DNA of 64,000 nt from contig BQKZ01000380.1 in NCBI GenBank assembly GCA_036244855.1, positions 23,749 to 87,748 of the forward strand. Reading direction: 5' to 3'. Position 1 is the first letter of the stretch. Every line of letters starts with the position of its first letter. Source of the stretch: Temnopleurus reevesii (lineage: Eukaryota; Echinodermata; Echinoidea; Temnopleuroida; Temnopleuridae). The position numbers and the translations under genes are program-made. The notes below the pieces were generated by a model. That model was not told where the DNA came from. It saw only the letters and a list, made by a program, of their open reading frames with translations, and made no database searches. This document shows, piece by piece, positions 13,321 through 26,100 of the stretch.

Positions 13321-14134
13321 ATCTTTATGGCTGAATTGACTAAGATCATAATAACATCGACGCACGCTTCACTACCAGTTGATGCGCAAAATCATCAACT
13401 TCCACCACAAGTCAAGTTCACGAAAGACATCAAAAACTGCAGCTCACTTACCTTTTTAGGATGTTGAAAAAAAAATCTTGCAAACCGTCTTCTACTCGAT
13501 ATCAAGTCTTTGTCCTTTAATTTTGTATAATTTCGCTTGAATTTCAGTCTCCATTGATTCCACAGTCATCACTTTGGCTTCTCAGCAAGCATCCTGTGTC
13601 TGTTGGCTCCAGTGAAAGTTTCATAAATGAGATGTTTTTCATAGTGTGCTGTGATCTTTCAGCCAACTATGAAAGTTTCCTCGTATACTGTACCTCGACT
13701 GCGCATGCGCTATGATAATACAGGTGTTCAGCATGTTCAGAGAGCTCGATGCGAAGGCGGATCCGGGATGCAATTTGTTGTTGGTTGTTTTTTCCAATAC
13801 TTCATTTCTTTCGCTTTGTTATGGTTTGGTTATATTTATCCTAATATTTTTTCTTCTCAAGCAATTGGGGTTGAGTTGGGTCTTTCCTTTTCTATTACTT
13901 GTTTTTTTTTTCAAGCGATCGCGGGGAATTGAAAAAAAAAACTTTCACTTTTGCTTGCTTATCAAAACATGATGTAGTTTGAATACCCTCATTAGTCCAG
14001 TACACCCCATTGAAATGTATTTAAGGGTGACCTATGAATTGCAATGTTATCATAAAACAATCCCCTCTTTCTTTTGTTTTGTTTTGTTTTCCTTATCGAT
14101 TTAATTAAAACTGCCTGTTAAGGATTTAGTTCAC

Positions 14135-14205
14135 CAACAGCAAGGCGCTTAGAAACGCCGTTATAAAGCGCCATATTAATGTTATAATTATTACAATTAT
14201 CATTA
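14135..14205 (+). mobile_element. SINE/LINE-type 3' tail fragment
   Basis: AGGCGCTTAGAAACGCCGTT and AAAGCGCCATATTAA followed by (ATT)-rich sequence resemble the 3' ends of these retroelements. Confidence 0.45.
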
Positions 14206-14860
14206 TACACTTGGGTGGGTGGGTGGGAGGGTGTGAGGTTGTATTTAAGTTTTTAACTCAGTTTTTATCATTGTTTCAGTACTAAATGAGTATTAAATTT
14301 ACATTAGAACTAGCTGTGTTTGGAACAACTGTCAAGTGTTTCATTTATCAGTTTTCATATTTGTAGACTCACCATAATTAATTATTTTGTATCTGGAACC
14401 CTTGGAAGAACAGAGGTAATTAATTACAGAGGTAATTCTTCTGAAAGGGCAATCCAGCCAATCTTATTAATTGCAAGTTATTTTTACACATGTAAATTTG
14501 TCAAATGTATCCTGATTTCGTATAATGTTATATGTTATATGTCTTTTTTACTGATTGGAAATAAAGTACCATACCATACCATACCACTACTTAAAAAAAG
14601 TTATGGATATCTTTGTAACTTTCTAACTTCATTATGGGCTAGCTTTTCAGGATGTGCAGTGGAGCGAGAGACATTACACAGTAACTGAAATCACTAATGT
14701 ATGACAATGACTACAGTGTCTATAATAACATGCAAAACAGTTTCATTTGGGGGTCGTTCCAGAAATATAAAACTACATTTAGAATGTATAAGTGTATAAT
14801 GGTTATGATAAACTTATTGAGGTGTTCACTTTCATCAGAGATTTGGTTGTGATTTCAAAT

Positions 14861-15025
14861 TAAGGGGGTGTTGTTCAAAATCAACTGCAAATCAACTGCA
14901 ACTTTGCAAATTGTAATGCGCATTTTCATTCGCGCACGGTATGTGCATTTAACAAGACGCGCATTAAACGATGATTTTGATTGGCACGTTCCGATCAACT
15001 GCAATTTTTGAGCAACAACCCCTAA
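14861..15025. mobile_element. MITE, GTTGTTCAAAA family, copy 1
   Basis: GGGGGTGTTGTTCAAAATCA at the left and TTTTTGAGCAACAACCCCTA at the right are inverted. It shares ends and interior GCGCAT motifs with 37721-37867. Confidence 0.7.
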
Positions 15026-15521
15026 GGTATAAAAGGCACTTGTTATTCTGACGTCCATCCTTAAATAATTAACCTTTATTTCTATTCGTTTTAAGCCATT
15101 TAACAGAATGACCTTTTCCGCTTTGATGCAATTAGGCCTCGTTTGATTTGTTAGTTATGATTGTTTGCTTGCTTTTATTTCAAATATTACAGAAAATAAA
15201 AGTTTGGGGTAACCTTTGATAATACCGCCTGTAGAATATATAACTTTTGTCGTGCTTACAATAAAAATACTGTGAAATATACAATTATATGAACGTACAC
15301 TTCTTATCGTTATAACCCAATTCAAAATTTGGAATAGACCCTACATAAAGTTGAAGATTGTAATGTATTTGATGATTTTAAGATATGTATCAAACGGTAT
15401 TCCTCTGCTATACCATTCTCATGTATCATTTTTCGCATGTATGCATCTAAACATAGAATCTGTCATTGGGGTGGCCTATATACATGTACATGCAAAGATT
15501 ATTTTTCATGAAGGCTCGAAA

Positions 15522-15655
15522 AGCAAAAACAAAACAAAACAAAACAAAACAAAACGAAAACAAAATAAAACTAAACTAAACTAAACAAAACAAAACAGAA
15601 CAGAACGAAAACATAACAAATCGAACAATATAAAACGAAACAAAATAAAACAAAC
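15522..15655 (+). repeat. (AAAAC)n microsatellite
   Basis: Imperfect AAAAC and AAACT pentamers. Confidence 0.9.
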
Positions 15656-16479
15656 AAATTTTCTATTCACCATAATTTTGGAAAACCAAAACGCTTTTAC
15701 AGTTCGCAACGGAGGGGGGGGGGGTGGTGGGGGCCGCGTCCCCCTTCTGCCATTCAATACATGGATCCGCTACACCAATCGTGTTCAGAATTATCCTGAG
15801 CCTATATGTATTTATTTTGCTCACATCACTTGAGTCTTTTGGTTTCCTTGCGTTTATCGCAAGTTGTCGACAGGTTGTATAATATCACGATTTACAATCT
15901 AAATATGACCTCTAGGGATTTGGAAAAGTGGTTTGTATATCAAGAAAATTATTCTCTAGTCAAATGCAAGGTCTCCTACAAAAGATAAATAATCTATTTG
16001 AAACTGTGGTCAAAGATCACGCTATTCCGATAGCACTATTAATATTTTGAGCAATTTCCCCTTATAAAATTGTTGAAAAAAAGAAGAAGCAGAAAATGAG
16101 TCATCAGGTCCTAAACTGGGTTTCAGTCAAAGTTAACCCTTTTTACGTCAAGCGGACCACTGGGTTCAAACTGATGGGGTGGGGCGTTGAATTTTCGACC
16201 ACCTAATGCCCTCCCCCCCCCCCCCCCCCAATCCCTTCCTAAAATTGGCTAGACTCTGAGGGTTCAATGACACGTAAACTTCTTCAATTTGGATCGCAAA
16301 ATGTTCGGGCAAATGTTATTTATCAAATAGATTAGAAACCAAATTTTCTTTTTCAATTTTTCAAAGGCTGGCTGAGCAATGTGGACGAAAATCATCAGTA
16401 GTGATTTTTTTTCCTAAAAACTGCCAAATTGGCAATTTCACATGAACAAAAAACCGGAAATGTTTGTTTTTAAGGTTCT

Positions 16480-16832
16480 CTTATTTTGCTCGTAGACAGT
16501 ATATCATCGATAATTTGCTAGGATGTGAAGTAGAAACAAAGTTTAAAATATCTTGTAAAAAATAATTACGATGAATATAATTTTTCAATTATTATTCACC
16601 GTTTAATTACTACAACGGGCAAATTCTGTGATGAAGTTCTGTTACCGACATCTTTCATTACTTGGAGCAAGTAATGTGGAAAATGTAAAGATTTCTCCCA
16701 TTTCCATATGGTAGCATTTACTTTATACTACATTTTAAGAGTTTGACCGGTCTCTGAGAGTTTGTCACTGAGCTACAACAGATAAAAATGTAGCTCAAAA
16801 TAGCATGTAATTCCGTTACCACCCATGTGGAA
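16480..16832 (+). repeat. About 350-bp interspersed repeat, copy 2
   Basis: Diverged partner of 5782-6122 in the same orientation; class unknown. Confidence 0.8.
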
Positions 16833-19800
16833 TTGCACAAATTTAAATCACGTCTTTTTGTCACAGCTGACAGCTCGACTTGTGATTAAATTCAATGCTT
16901 CGGCAGAACAGGTGCTTAGTTTTTACACCAAGATTCAACAGGAATGAATTGATAATCGGTATGAATATATTTCGATGCATAGCTTCAGGGGTTTCTGAAA
17001 ATGTGGACACTAGGGAGAGAGATATCCTAGAATACTGTAAGCTTTGCACTTGATGTTGACTTAAAATGAAACAATGGAATTTTGTATGATTTGACCTAGA
17101 TTTGTCTTTGAGCTGAGAATAATTTTTTAAAGTACCAAACACTGAACTGTGCATTTATATAATGTAGCTTAAAATTCAATACCACGAATATAGCTTCATG
17201 TAGGGAACGCGGAACGATTTGAAAAGTTTGTGTTGGGGTGGGGGGGGTGCTGTGCACACTCCTATTTGGTTGCACGTATTAACTGAAAAGTTTGTGGGGT
17301 CTACTGCCCCCCCCCCCCCCGTTCTGCGGTCCCTGCCATGTTTATAATCCAGTATAAATATTCAATTTGAAACAGATTTATTCAGTAACCTTTTTTAATA
17401 GTCAGCCTCATACTGTAGCAAGAGTTTTTGTCAGGCGCAAATTTGGACAAAGTGGTTTATTTTGACCGACAGTTGCCTTACAAGCAACAACAAAAAGTAT
17501 TCACAACTGACTTTTGTTTGTTGTTTGTTTAAGAGTGTCTTCAACTTTAATTTCATTTTATTTTTTTCATTCGTTTTTTTTACAAATAAATATGAAAAGC
17601 ACATTTGTTCATTGAGAAAGTCTAAAATGCTTGTGTGAAAAAAAAAATACATTTTATGATGTGATTCTTGAAATTAACCTTTTCCTTCATCGCTCTCTGT
17701 AATGAGACGAGCTGTCACTGTGCCGGAATCGAAAAATGAGTTTAGGACCTCTAATCTAGAAATAGGTATCAAATTACAAAATCCGGAATGAGGTTCATAA
17801 ATATTTTGTTAGAATACTTTTCCCCTAAACTCTTCCCGGATGGTTCAGTTTGGTTTGAATTTTCTGGTATATTGCGGTATAATCATGTTGAAATGGATTG
17901 GCTTATTTAAATCAACGTGACATTACATGTTCGGTGAGACGGTTCTTTTGTATAAATGTGACTCCCTCGACGTAATCATAAATATACACTCTTAAAATGA
18001 TTGCGCGGAAAATTCCACAAACAGGGCAGTGTTCTCCTATATCTATTGATAAAATCATACCCAATCTATGGTGATATTTGTTTACACTGCTTAAAATGTT
18101 TATCTAGTTGTTGAAAAAATACGCGAAAGTTTGAATACTATCTTTACCAATCGTTATACTGGCACCATGTTGCCCCTCCTTTGTATTTAGAGACGGGAGA
18201 CTGGATGAAGCTCAAAGGGAGCAGGGATAAAGCGATATTATGAGGAGTAGAAATGATATTTAATTACTGCCACCTTTACCTTATATCTCGAGAACACTGA
18301 GCTTCAAAGTCGATAAAGTTACAAAACTATTGATAACGTTAGGACATGCGTTTATATTTTCATTATTTTCCAAATAAGCTAAATAATTCTTAAAATGTTT
18401 TTAATCATCAAGAAATTACAAAATTTGACTTATTGTTAATGAAGAGGAGATTATAATACAGTTGTTTAATTAAATCTGGAAGAGTAGTAATATTTTAAAA
18501 TGGTAAATCACATGTTGAATACATTATTGGTAAAAGTAACTAGTCCAACCGTTTAACGCATTGAATACTTAATTATGTAATTCCCATAGACTTTGTGCAA
18601 AGACTTCATGGTTCCCGTACTCCCCGTAGTCACTGGTTTAAAATGTTCATTTAATATTTTTTTTTAGAATGCTCTGAAAACATTATGCCTGCTCAACTCT
18701 TAAATTCAATTATTTTCATGATAACTTTATTTACTTCATATATACATTATGTTCTCATTATAGATATCTAGACAAGAGAAAATAATCATAATCATTCTGA
18801 TTTAAAAGCTCATGCTTTTTTTTATCAAAGACATCTGTGATATTTAAGAAAAATTATGTACATGCTAACCCACTCTTACAGTTCCAACATTTGACTGGGT
18901 GTTGTCTGATTTGTTGGCACGTTTTCTATCAATAATTTCCCACTGCAGGCAACACACGCGTTCAAAATTTCTAAGAAATTAAATCAAGCAGAAAATCGAT
19001 GAATAGCATCTAGAATGTGATTAAAGTATTACTATAACATAAATTTTCCCCGTTTAATCTTTACTAAAGCATGAAGCTGGATGATTCGACAATGTATAAA
19101 TATACTGTAGATAATTCGATTCCTGGTTCAAATAAAATCTGGTAAAATGTAATAGTTGGAAAGGTGATTTTAATCTTCCACGCCTTCATTCTACATTCAG
19201 CCGATGACATTTGTTTAATGAACACTTGTAAAATGATCAGGAGAAAAAAAAAATTAAAAAGGAGAGGGAAGTAAATAGATAAAGAAGAAAAAACACATAG
19301 AATTGGCAAAGAGAGAGTGAGGGGGAGACGAGAGGCCCATCAGGGACCCGTTGCATAAAACTGTTTGCCATGGAAAACCATGACGAAGAGCAAATTTACT
19401 ATTAATTATGGATATTTACACGGGGAAAATTATGGTATGAAGTTTCCCAGAGTTTCCTACGGCAATAAGTTTTATTCAACGTGCCTCAGGATGGCTCATT
19501 GTACGATTGTGATCGGTGCAAAAAGTAATATTCTAAACCACAAAGTGAATTTTTGAAATTTATTTTCTTCTTTTTTTTGGGGGGGGGGGGCTTTATGGAA
19601 GATGAGAAAAGTGACGTAAGTAATCTGAAACTGATTTGACGAATTTAGTGCAATACGTGACAGGCTGGTACTGCTTTGTATGTCTACAGTTTGAAAACAA
19701 ACACTGAGAAACGACTCAAAATCATTTTTGTTGGCCTGTTTTATAACTTTTGATAGTAAACCAACCTATGTCATCATAATATCATATGATTTATGAATAC

Positions 19801-19959
19801 TACAACGTTTATTTTGTTCGATTTGATCTTTAACCCTCTTGGATATTGTCATCACGGTCATCCATCATTCACTGTTTGCCCTTTAGTCCCTTCACCCTCC
19901 CTTTAAGTGACGTCATCTCTACTTCCGGGAAAGGTAAAGTACACTATTTTTCATCAACA

Positions 19960-20905
19960 TTATCATCATCATCGTCTTCTCGCTTTCTCCCCCAAACTCT
20001 CACTTATCAGTATTGATTCATCTCTCTCCTGTCCCGACTCTCATTTATTTTTCCAGTCAACTTTCATTGCCTCGTCACCATACTTTTCCCCTCCCGAACT
20101 TTCTAACTCGTCTATATTCGTTCGTCCTGCTCCCACCCCCTCCACCCCCCTCCCTCTTACTCTCACTCTCTCTCTCCTCCCCCCCCCCCCCCCCCCCCCC
20201 CCCCCTCTCTCTCTCTCTTTCTCTCTCTCACCCCCCTTCTTTCTCCCTCCCAAACCGTCTATCTGATCTTCCACTGCCCATTTCCCGAACATATTCCCCT
20301 CCCCAAACTCTTTAGCTCATATGTATTCTTTCTCCCTGCTCCTACCGAATCTCTCTCTCCCTCTCTATCTCCCTCTCTCCATCCCAAACTGTCTCTCATA
20401 TCTCCCTGCCTCCTCCCCAAATCCTCTTACCTTACCTGTATTGTTTCCCTGCCCCTACTTCCTCTCTCTCTCCCCATCCCAACCTTGCTCTCATCTCCTT
20501 TTCCTATCATCTCTAACTGCCCCGTCCCCAAACATTTCCCCCTCCAGTTCTCTTTCTTATCGCTGCCCCTACTCTATATCTCCCTCCCATCCAAACTTTC
20601 TCTCATCTCTTTTCCCTCTTATCTCTACCAGCCTCCTCCCCAAACATCTCCCCCTCTCCAAACTATCTAACTCCTCTATATTCTTTCTCCCTGTCCCTAC
20701 TCGCTCTCTATCTCTCTCTCTTCCAAACCTTCTCTCACTGCCGCATCCCAAAACCTTTTGCCCTCCTCAAACCCTCCTAACTCATCTGCATTCCTTCTCC
20801 CTACCCCTACTATCTCTTTCCCTTCCAAACCTTCTCTCATCTCCTTTTCAAGTCATCTACCCCTGCCTCGTCACACTCTCCTCCGTCTTTCATCCCCTCT
20901 CTCTC
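19960..20905 (+). repeat. Nearly 1-kb polypyrimidine tract
   Basis: Dominated by C and T, with CTCT runs, a 27-base C run at 20179-20205, and recurrent CTCCCCAAAC-type words. Several long frames across it are low-complexity. Confidence 0.9.
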
Positions 20906-23015
20906 GCCCCAAATCTTACCATAATTGTAAACTCATATTTTTAGTTTACAGACTTTTAGATGTTGTTTTAAACTATCAATAAAACAGAATTTAAATTGAA
21001 TTAAATTCTCTGTAATCTCCCTTCTGTCCCATGCCCCGCATCCTCCACCCCATCTCTCTTTACATCTTTTAACTCCCTCCGACTCTCGTCCACCCTAAAT
21101 CTTACACATCTTTTGTGTTTTTACCATAATTTTAACATCACTTTGTCAGTCTACAGACTTTCATATGTTGTTTGTTGACAAGAAAACATAATTTGAATTG
21201 ACATTGAAATAAATACTCTCATCATCCGTCTGTTCCCTGCTCATCAACCCCCCCCCCACCTCCGTCTCTCTCCATCTCTCTAGCTCTCTCTCCTCATCGT
21301 CAAAATTACAATATACCTCCCTATCCTAGGATTTATATTTCCAAAGTGACACATATTTTATCCATAGCAATTCATAAAGAGGACACACATACACAGCACA
21401 TCTTTGTTCATTTTTTCATATCTATATTTCATGCTGGGTTTAAATGATAACAATTTGAATTTAATGGGCAATATGAAACGTCCTAGTGTTTTATAAGCTT
21501 TGATTTAATATCACTGCTGTTTATCCCATTACTATGACAAAGAGCACCCAGAATGATGCATGGGTATGGGAAAATGTGCAAGTTTGTTAAAGCGGGATTA
21601 CAAAACCCCAAATTTGGCAACATTTCAAATGACAAAACTGCCAGCCTCTTGGCCTATAGTGGATTCAGGGTTTATATATCAGATGAACGACTTGAAAAAA
21701 TGATCTTTGTTCTTTGTGATCATGAATTCTCCCAACAGAAGGAATTTGGTTGAGCTACTTGACTATGAGCATTCAAATTTCTGACCTAATTTGCCTTTCA
21801 GAATGTTAATATGTCCCAAATATGGCTAAGCTCTAAATTTGCATGGATTGCTCTCTTTAAAGTAAGCATTTTCAAAGCATGAATCGTGTGAGGTGATACG
21901 TCAGAAATAGATTAAACAGAATTCAATTAACACACAAAAGGAGAATATGTTTTGCTTTTCTTCATTCAGCATTTGTTGCAGTTAGTATTAGTCGTTGATA
22001 TATCAGAAGCTTGATTCCCAATCATACATATCTGGTCTTTTTGCAATGCACAAACATTTTTACAATATATTCACTTCATAGTCCAAATCTAATTATTCTA
22101 ATCACATGTGAAATTACTCAAAACCTCGGTTAATTCACTCATAACTTCGGTTGATTTACCAAAAACAATTTCTTTATAAAAGAGCATCATTCGGTAAAAG
22201 GGAAATTTGAATTGAATTACGTTATTCAACTTTAGAAAAATAACCCCAAACTGTTTAACTGGTGACTATGAATCCATGCTTTTATATTCATACTTGGAAG
22301 CTAATTGAATGCACCATTCGTAACACTTTTTTTCAGGAGGTGCAATTTTTAGTTATCCATGTATACATTATTTTCTTAGTTCTATATCTAAAGTCTATGA
22401 GCTCACATATCAAATCCACTATAAAGAATAAAATAAAGTTTATCTGGATTTCTAATTGTCTTTAAGAAAATCATTTGGGATTAAATTGATCTCCAGTGAA
22501 TCCACATGCATGGAACAGGGGCCAGTGTATACAGTGTATAATATCTATCTACTATCACAAAACAGGGAACAGCGTATCAGGGCCACTATCTGTGACGTGT
22601 GTGACCAAAAATGTTGACATTTTGGCACACACTGTCATTTTGAGGCAGGGTGCATTGCATTTTCTTCATCTATTTCTCAATATTCATAAACACTTGCTCA
22701 CTGGCTTCAAAATGAGCGGTGACTCATCACGGCTGGTCATCACGTCACAGATCAATAGGCATGGATATTATGCGACATACACAAAATATTATATGTCACA
22801 TACGTCACGCTAAATTCCTGCCCATTGAATTGTAAAGTAATGACTAGCTATGAGCAGTCACAGCTTCTTTCAAAGGTAATTAGTGACTCTACATGAATTT
22901 TCACAAAAATAAAAGGAAATGCAATGGTTCCTACCTCAAAAGGAGATATATTAAAAAAACTCAACATGTTTGGTTACACATTTTCACATTTAATGGCGAA
23001 CAAGTATCATGAAAT

Positions 23016-23137
23016 CTAGTCTACATTCATGGCCTCCTCATCACCATCTTTCTTAGAATCTTTGTCTCCGCTGTCTTTCTTGTCGTCTTTGGAGCTAGAC
23101 CCACCTCCTTGGAGCGCTCGGCTGAAAGCCTCAATGT
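23016..23137 (-). CDS. ADRM1: ADRM1 coding exon 8 (C-terminus, stop)
   Basis: Encodes [13 protein letters not shown] and then a charged Lys/Asp/Ser tail ending AMNVD, with stop TAG at 23018-23016. The acidic end corresponds to the acidic C-terminus of vertebrate RPN13. An ATTAAA-type signal (22989-22994 on the complement) lies only 22 bp after the stop. Whether it is used is unknown. Confidence 0.93.
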
Positions 23138-26100
23138 CTGCCAGAAACAAGAGCAGATTGGAAAGTTATGTTATATGATACACTGTGGTATTCAATATGC
23201 AGGTAACTCTGCCGAAGTCAAATCTCTTGCAACCCCCATATCTGTTCGATTTAGGAAAAATTTGGGGTAAAATAATACATGTCCTTTGTTCCACCAAAAT
23301 CCCATCACTTCGGCAATCATTCAACTTTAACATTAAATTATGAGGCAGAGTTGACTGTATATTCATAAAACATGGCTCAATGTTTAATAGAATCTAATCT
23401 TTATTCATCTCCATCTTTCTTAGAATCCTCGTCTCCACTGTCTTTCTCGTCATCCTTGCAGCGCTCCGCTGTATGTCTCGATTTGTGACATTTCTGATTT
23501 TTTTACATAAAATATTGGACTTCTCCGTAAAAACAATTCTTTTAGCACCCATGGGTGTAATTTCAAACTTCAGAGCTTCAACAATCTCATCTTCCGGCAA
23601 AGAAAAAAATGATGGGTCCTTATTCAACGCATCAGGAGAATTGTGTGCAATCAATTTGAAGCACCTTCTATGCATCTTTTAAAATCTTAAAATTATGATA
23701 ATAATAATTAATAATAATTAATAATTATAATAATTTTATACTAAATAGTGCTCTAATCTGCCCGGAGGCACTCTATATGCACATACCATAACATATACAT
23801 TCATGTACATCAAATACAACTAGATGAATCCTCGACCGCGCACGGTCGAAATTTATGCCTCCGCCATCACGCAATCAGAAAGATATGTACAGCTTGTTCC
23901 ATGCCATCAGAAATCAAAAACATTTTACAAATTTTGGGCACTGCCACCTTTGACCCCACGAACCCCAAATCTCATAAGTTCTTCCTCACATGCTTATACC
24001 TAATTGAGCTACACACTGTAAGTTTGAAAGAAATTGGATCAATTTTTCTGTTATAAGTGAGCTATATCGGTTGACTTTGTACAAGTTTTCTACCCGGTGA
24101 CCTTTGACCTTTGACTCACTGAACCCCAAATCTATTGAATTCATCCTCACATGCTTATCCATATTTGAGCCAAGTTTGGTCAAAATCTGTACAGCAGTTC
24201 TGAACTTATCAAGGTAACAAGCTACTTTTGGTGATTTTTTACAAGTTTTTTTGCCCTGTGACCTTTGACCTTTGACCCATTAAACCCAAAATCTAATCAG
24301 TTCATCCTCACATGCTGATACATACTTGAGCCAAGTTTGGTCAAAATCTGTACACCAGTTCTGAACTTATTGCGGTAACAAGCTATTTCGGGTGATTTTT
24401 TACAAGTTTTTTGGCCCTGTGACCTTTGTCTTTTGACCCACTGAACCCAAAATCTAATCAGTTCATCCTCCTATGCTTATACATACTTGAGCCAGGTTTC
24501 GTCAAAATCTGTACAGCAGTTCTGAACTTATTGCGGTAACAAGCTATGTTTGGTGATTTTTTACAAGTTTTTTGGCCCTGTGACCTTTGACCTTTGACCC
24601 ACTGAACCCAAAATCTATTCAGTTCATCCTCACATGGTTATACATACTTGATCCAAGTTTGGTCAAAATCCGTCCAGCGGTTCTGAACTTATCGCGGTAA
24701 CAAGGTCCGGACGGACGCACGGACGGACGGACGAACAACCCGAAAACATAATGCCTCCGGCACCACCTTACCGTGGCAGAGGCATAATAAAAATAGTGAT
24801 GCTACTAAAGATCAAGAATTGTGTTTTTTTATGAGAATGTCATTAGTCTCTTGATAGACAACTGCATCGATGAGCTAAAAGCTGAGGATATACAAGAGAA
24901 ACACATAACAAATTTTGATGATTCTGATGGATTCTGAAATTGATCGGTAAAAACAAACATTCTACAGAGAATGACAGAAAAGGAATTCCTTACCTCCTTT
25001 GTTGGCAGCATCTGTGGCTTCAGAGCTTAGACCAAACTGATTCATAAGAGGACCTAGCTGACCAGACTGAAACGCTGCAGTGAACATACCCAGAGCCTGT
25101 ATAGAAGAAAAGTTGGGGAATTAATTTAGCAAAATGTTACATTACTAATATAATTAGTTCTTATATATTTCTAACAATACTATTACCCCGCTCAATGAAT
25201 GTAACAACATCAACCGCACATAGTGTGTTTCCTTAGCTCACTGGGGAACTTTCAAAATGTCAGCCTAAGTAACAGTGGCGACGATAAACTTCATATCCTA
25301 CCAGGTACACATTTAAACACCTGGGTTGAGTGCAACATGGTGTGGATAAATTTCTTGCTGAAGGAAATTAACGCCATGGGCGAGATTCACACCACTAACC
25401 CTCTAGAGAGGAGAGAGTCAGAACCACTACACCATGGCACTTTCACATGGACACAATGAAGAAGGAAAGCAGTAGGGTTTAATTAAATATAAGATAGGAT
25501 GCTCAAGTTGACACGTAAAAGCACTCTTGCACTGTTCATCACATATAATTTAGTAATTTAGGCGCCTGTTCTATTTACTTTTTAAAACAAGATTAATTGA
25601 AACCAGGGGGCATTTCATAAAAATTAGTCAGTGCTACAAGAGCGGATTTTCTGACAGTTGCTATAACGACAGTCAGCGGCACTTGTTTTAAGCCAATCAG
25701 AATCAAGGGTTTCACTGGATTTGTCTCCGCTGACTAATTTTGTTGCTGACACAGTTTCATGAAATGGCCTCCAGGTCAACAAGATATGAGAATGCTGTCC
25801 ATGGCACTGTCCTGAAAGTTTCCTCAAGTTGTATTCTTAACTGATTTGGAAACCATCTGAAGGTAGTTTATATGGAGGTGAACTTATTTTACCCGCTGGT
25901 TATGTTCATGAGCCAATATGTGCCTTTACGGATGTTCAAATCCAAGAGGATGATTCAGGTGTTGTTTCTAAAACACCGGGTATGCGCATTGTTTACACTA
26001 CGCAAGATCATTTCTGTACTACTAAAATAGAAGGATGATAAACACACGTAAAGGCACGTATTCTATATGGTCATGGACTAATTATATTTTGTTGAACAAA

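Larger units (their letters stand above)
11643..22980. other. Intergenic region without supported genes
   Basis: Holds the CAT tract at 13074, MITE at 14861, AAAAC tract, repeat at 16480 and the polypyrimidine tract. ACCATACCATACC is repeated at 14571-14587. The rest shows no coding signal I can support; the ADRM1 3' UTR may reach into its right end. Confidence 0.55.

Noticed and set aside
13066..13365. 99-residue Asp-rich frame on the minus strand
   Set aside because: Translation of a CAT/CAC microsatellite.
19907..20944. Ser/Pro/Leu-rich frames of 100-207 codons
   Set aside because: They read a polypyrimidine tract that lacks stops for compositional reasons.
24098..24787. CRISPR-like array
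   Set aside because: Regular 161-bp units are whole-unit tandem repeats without unique spacers, in animal DNA.
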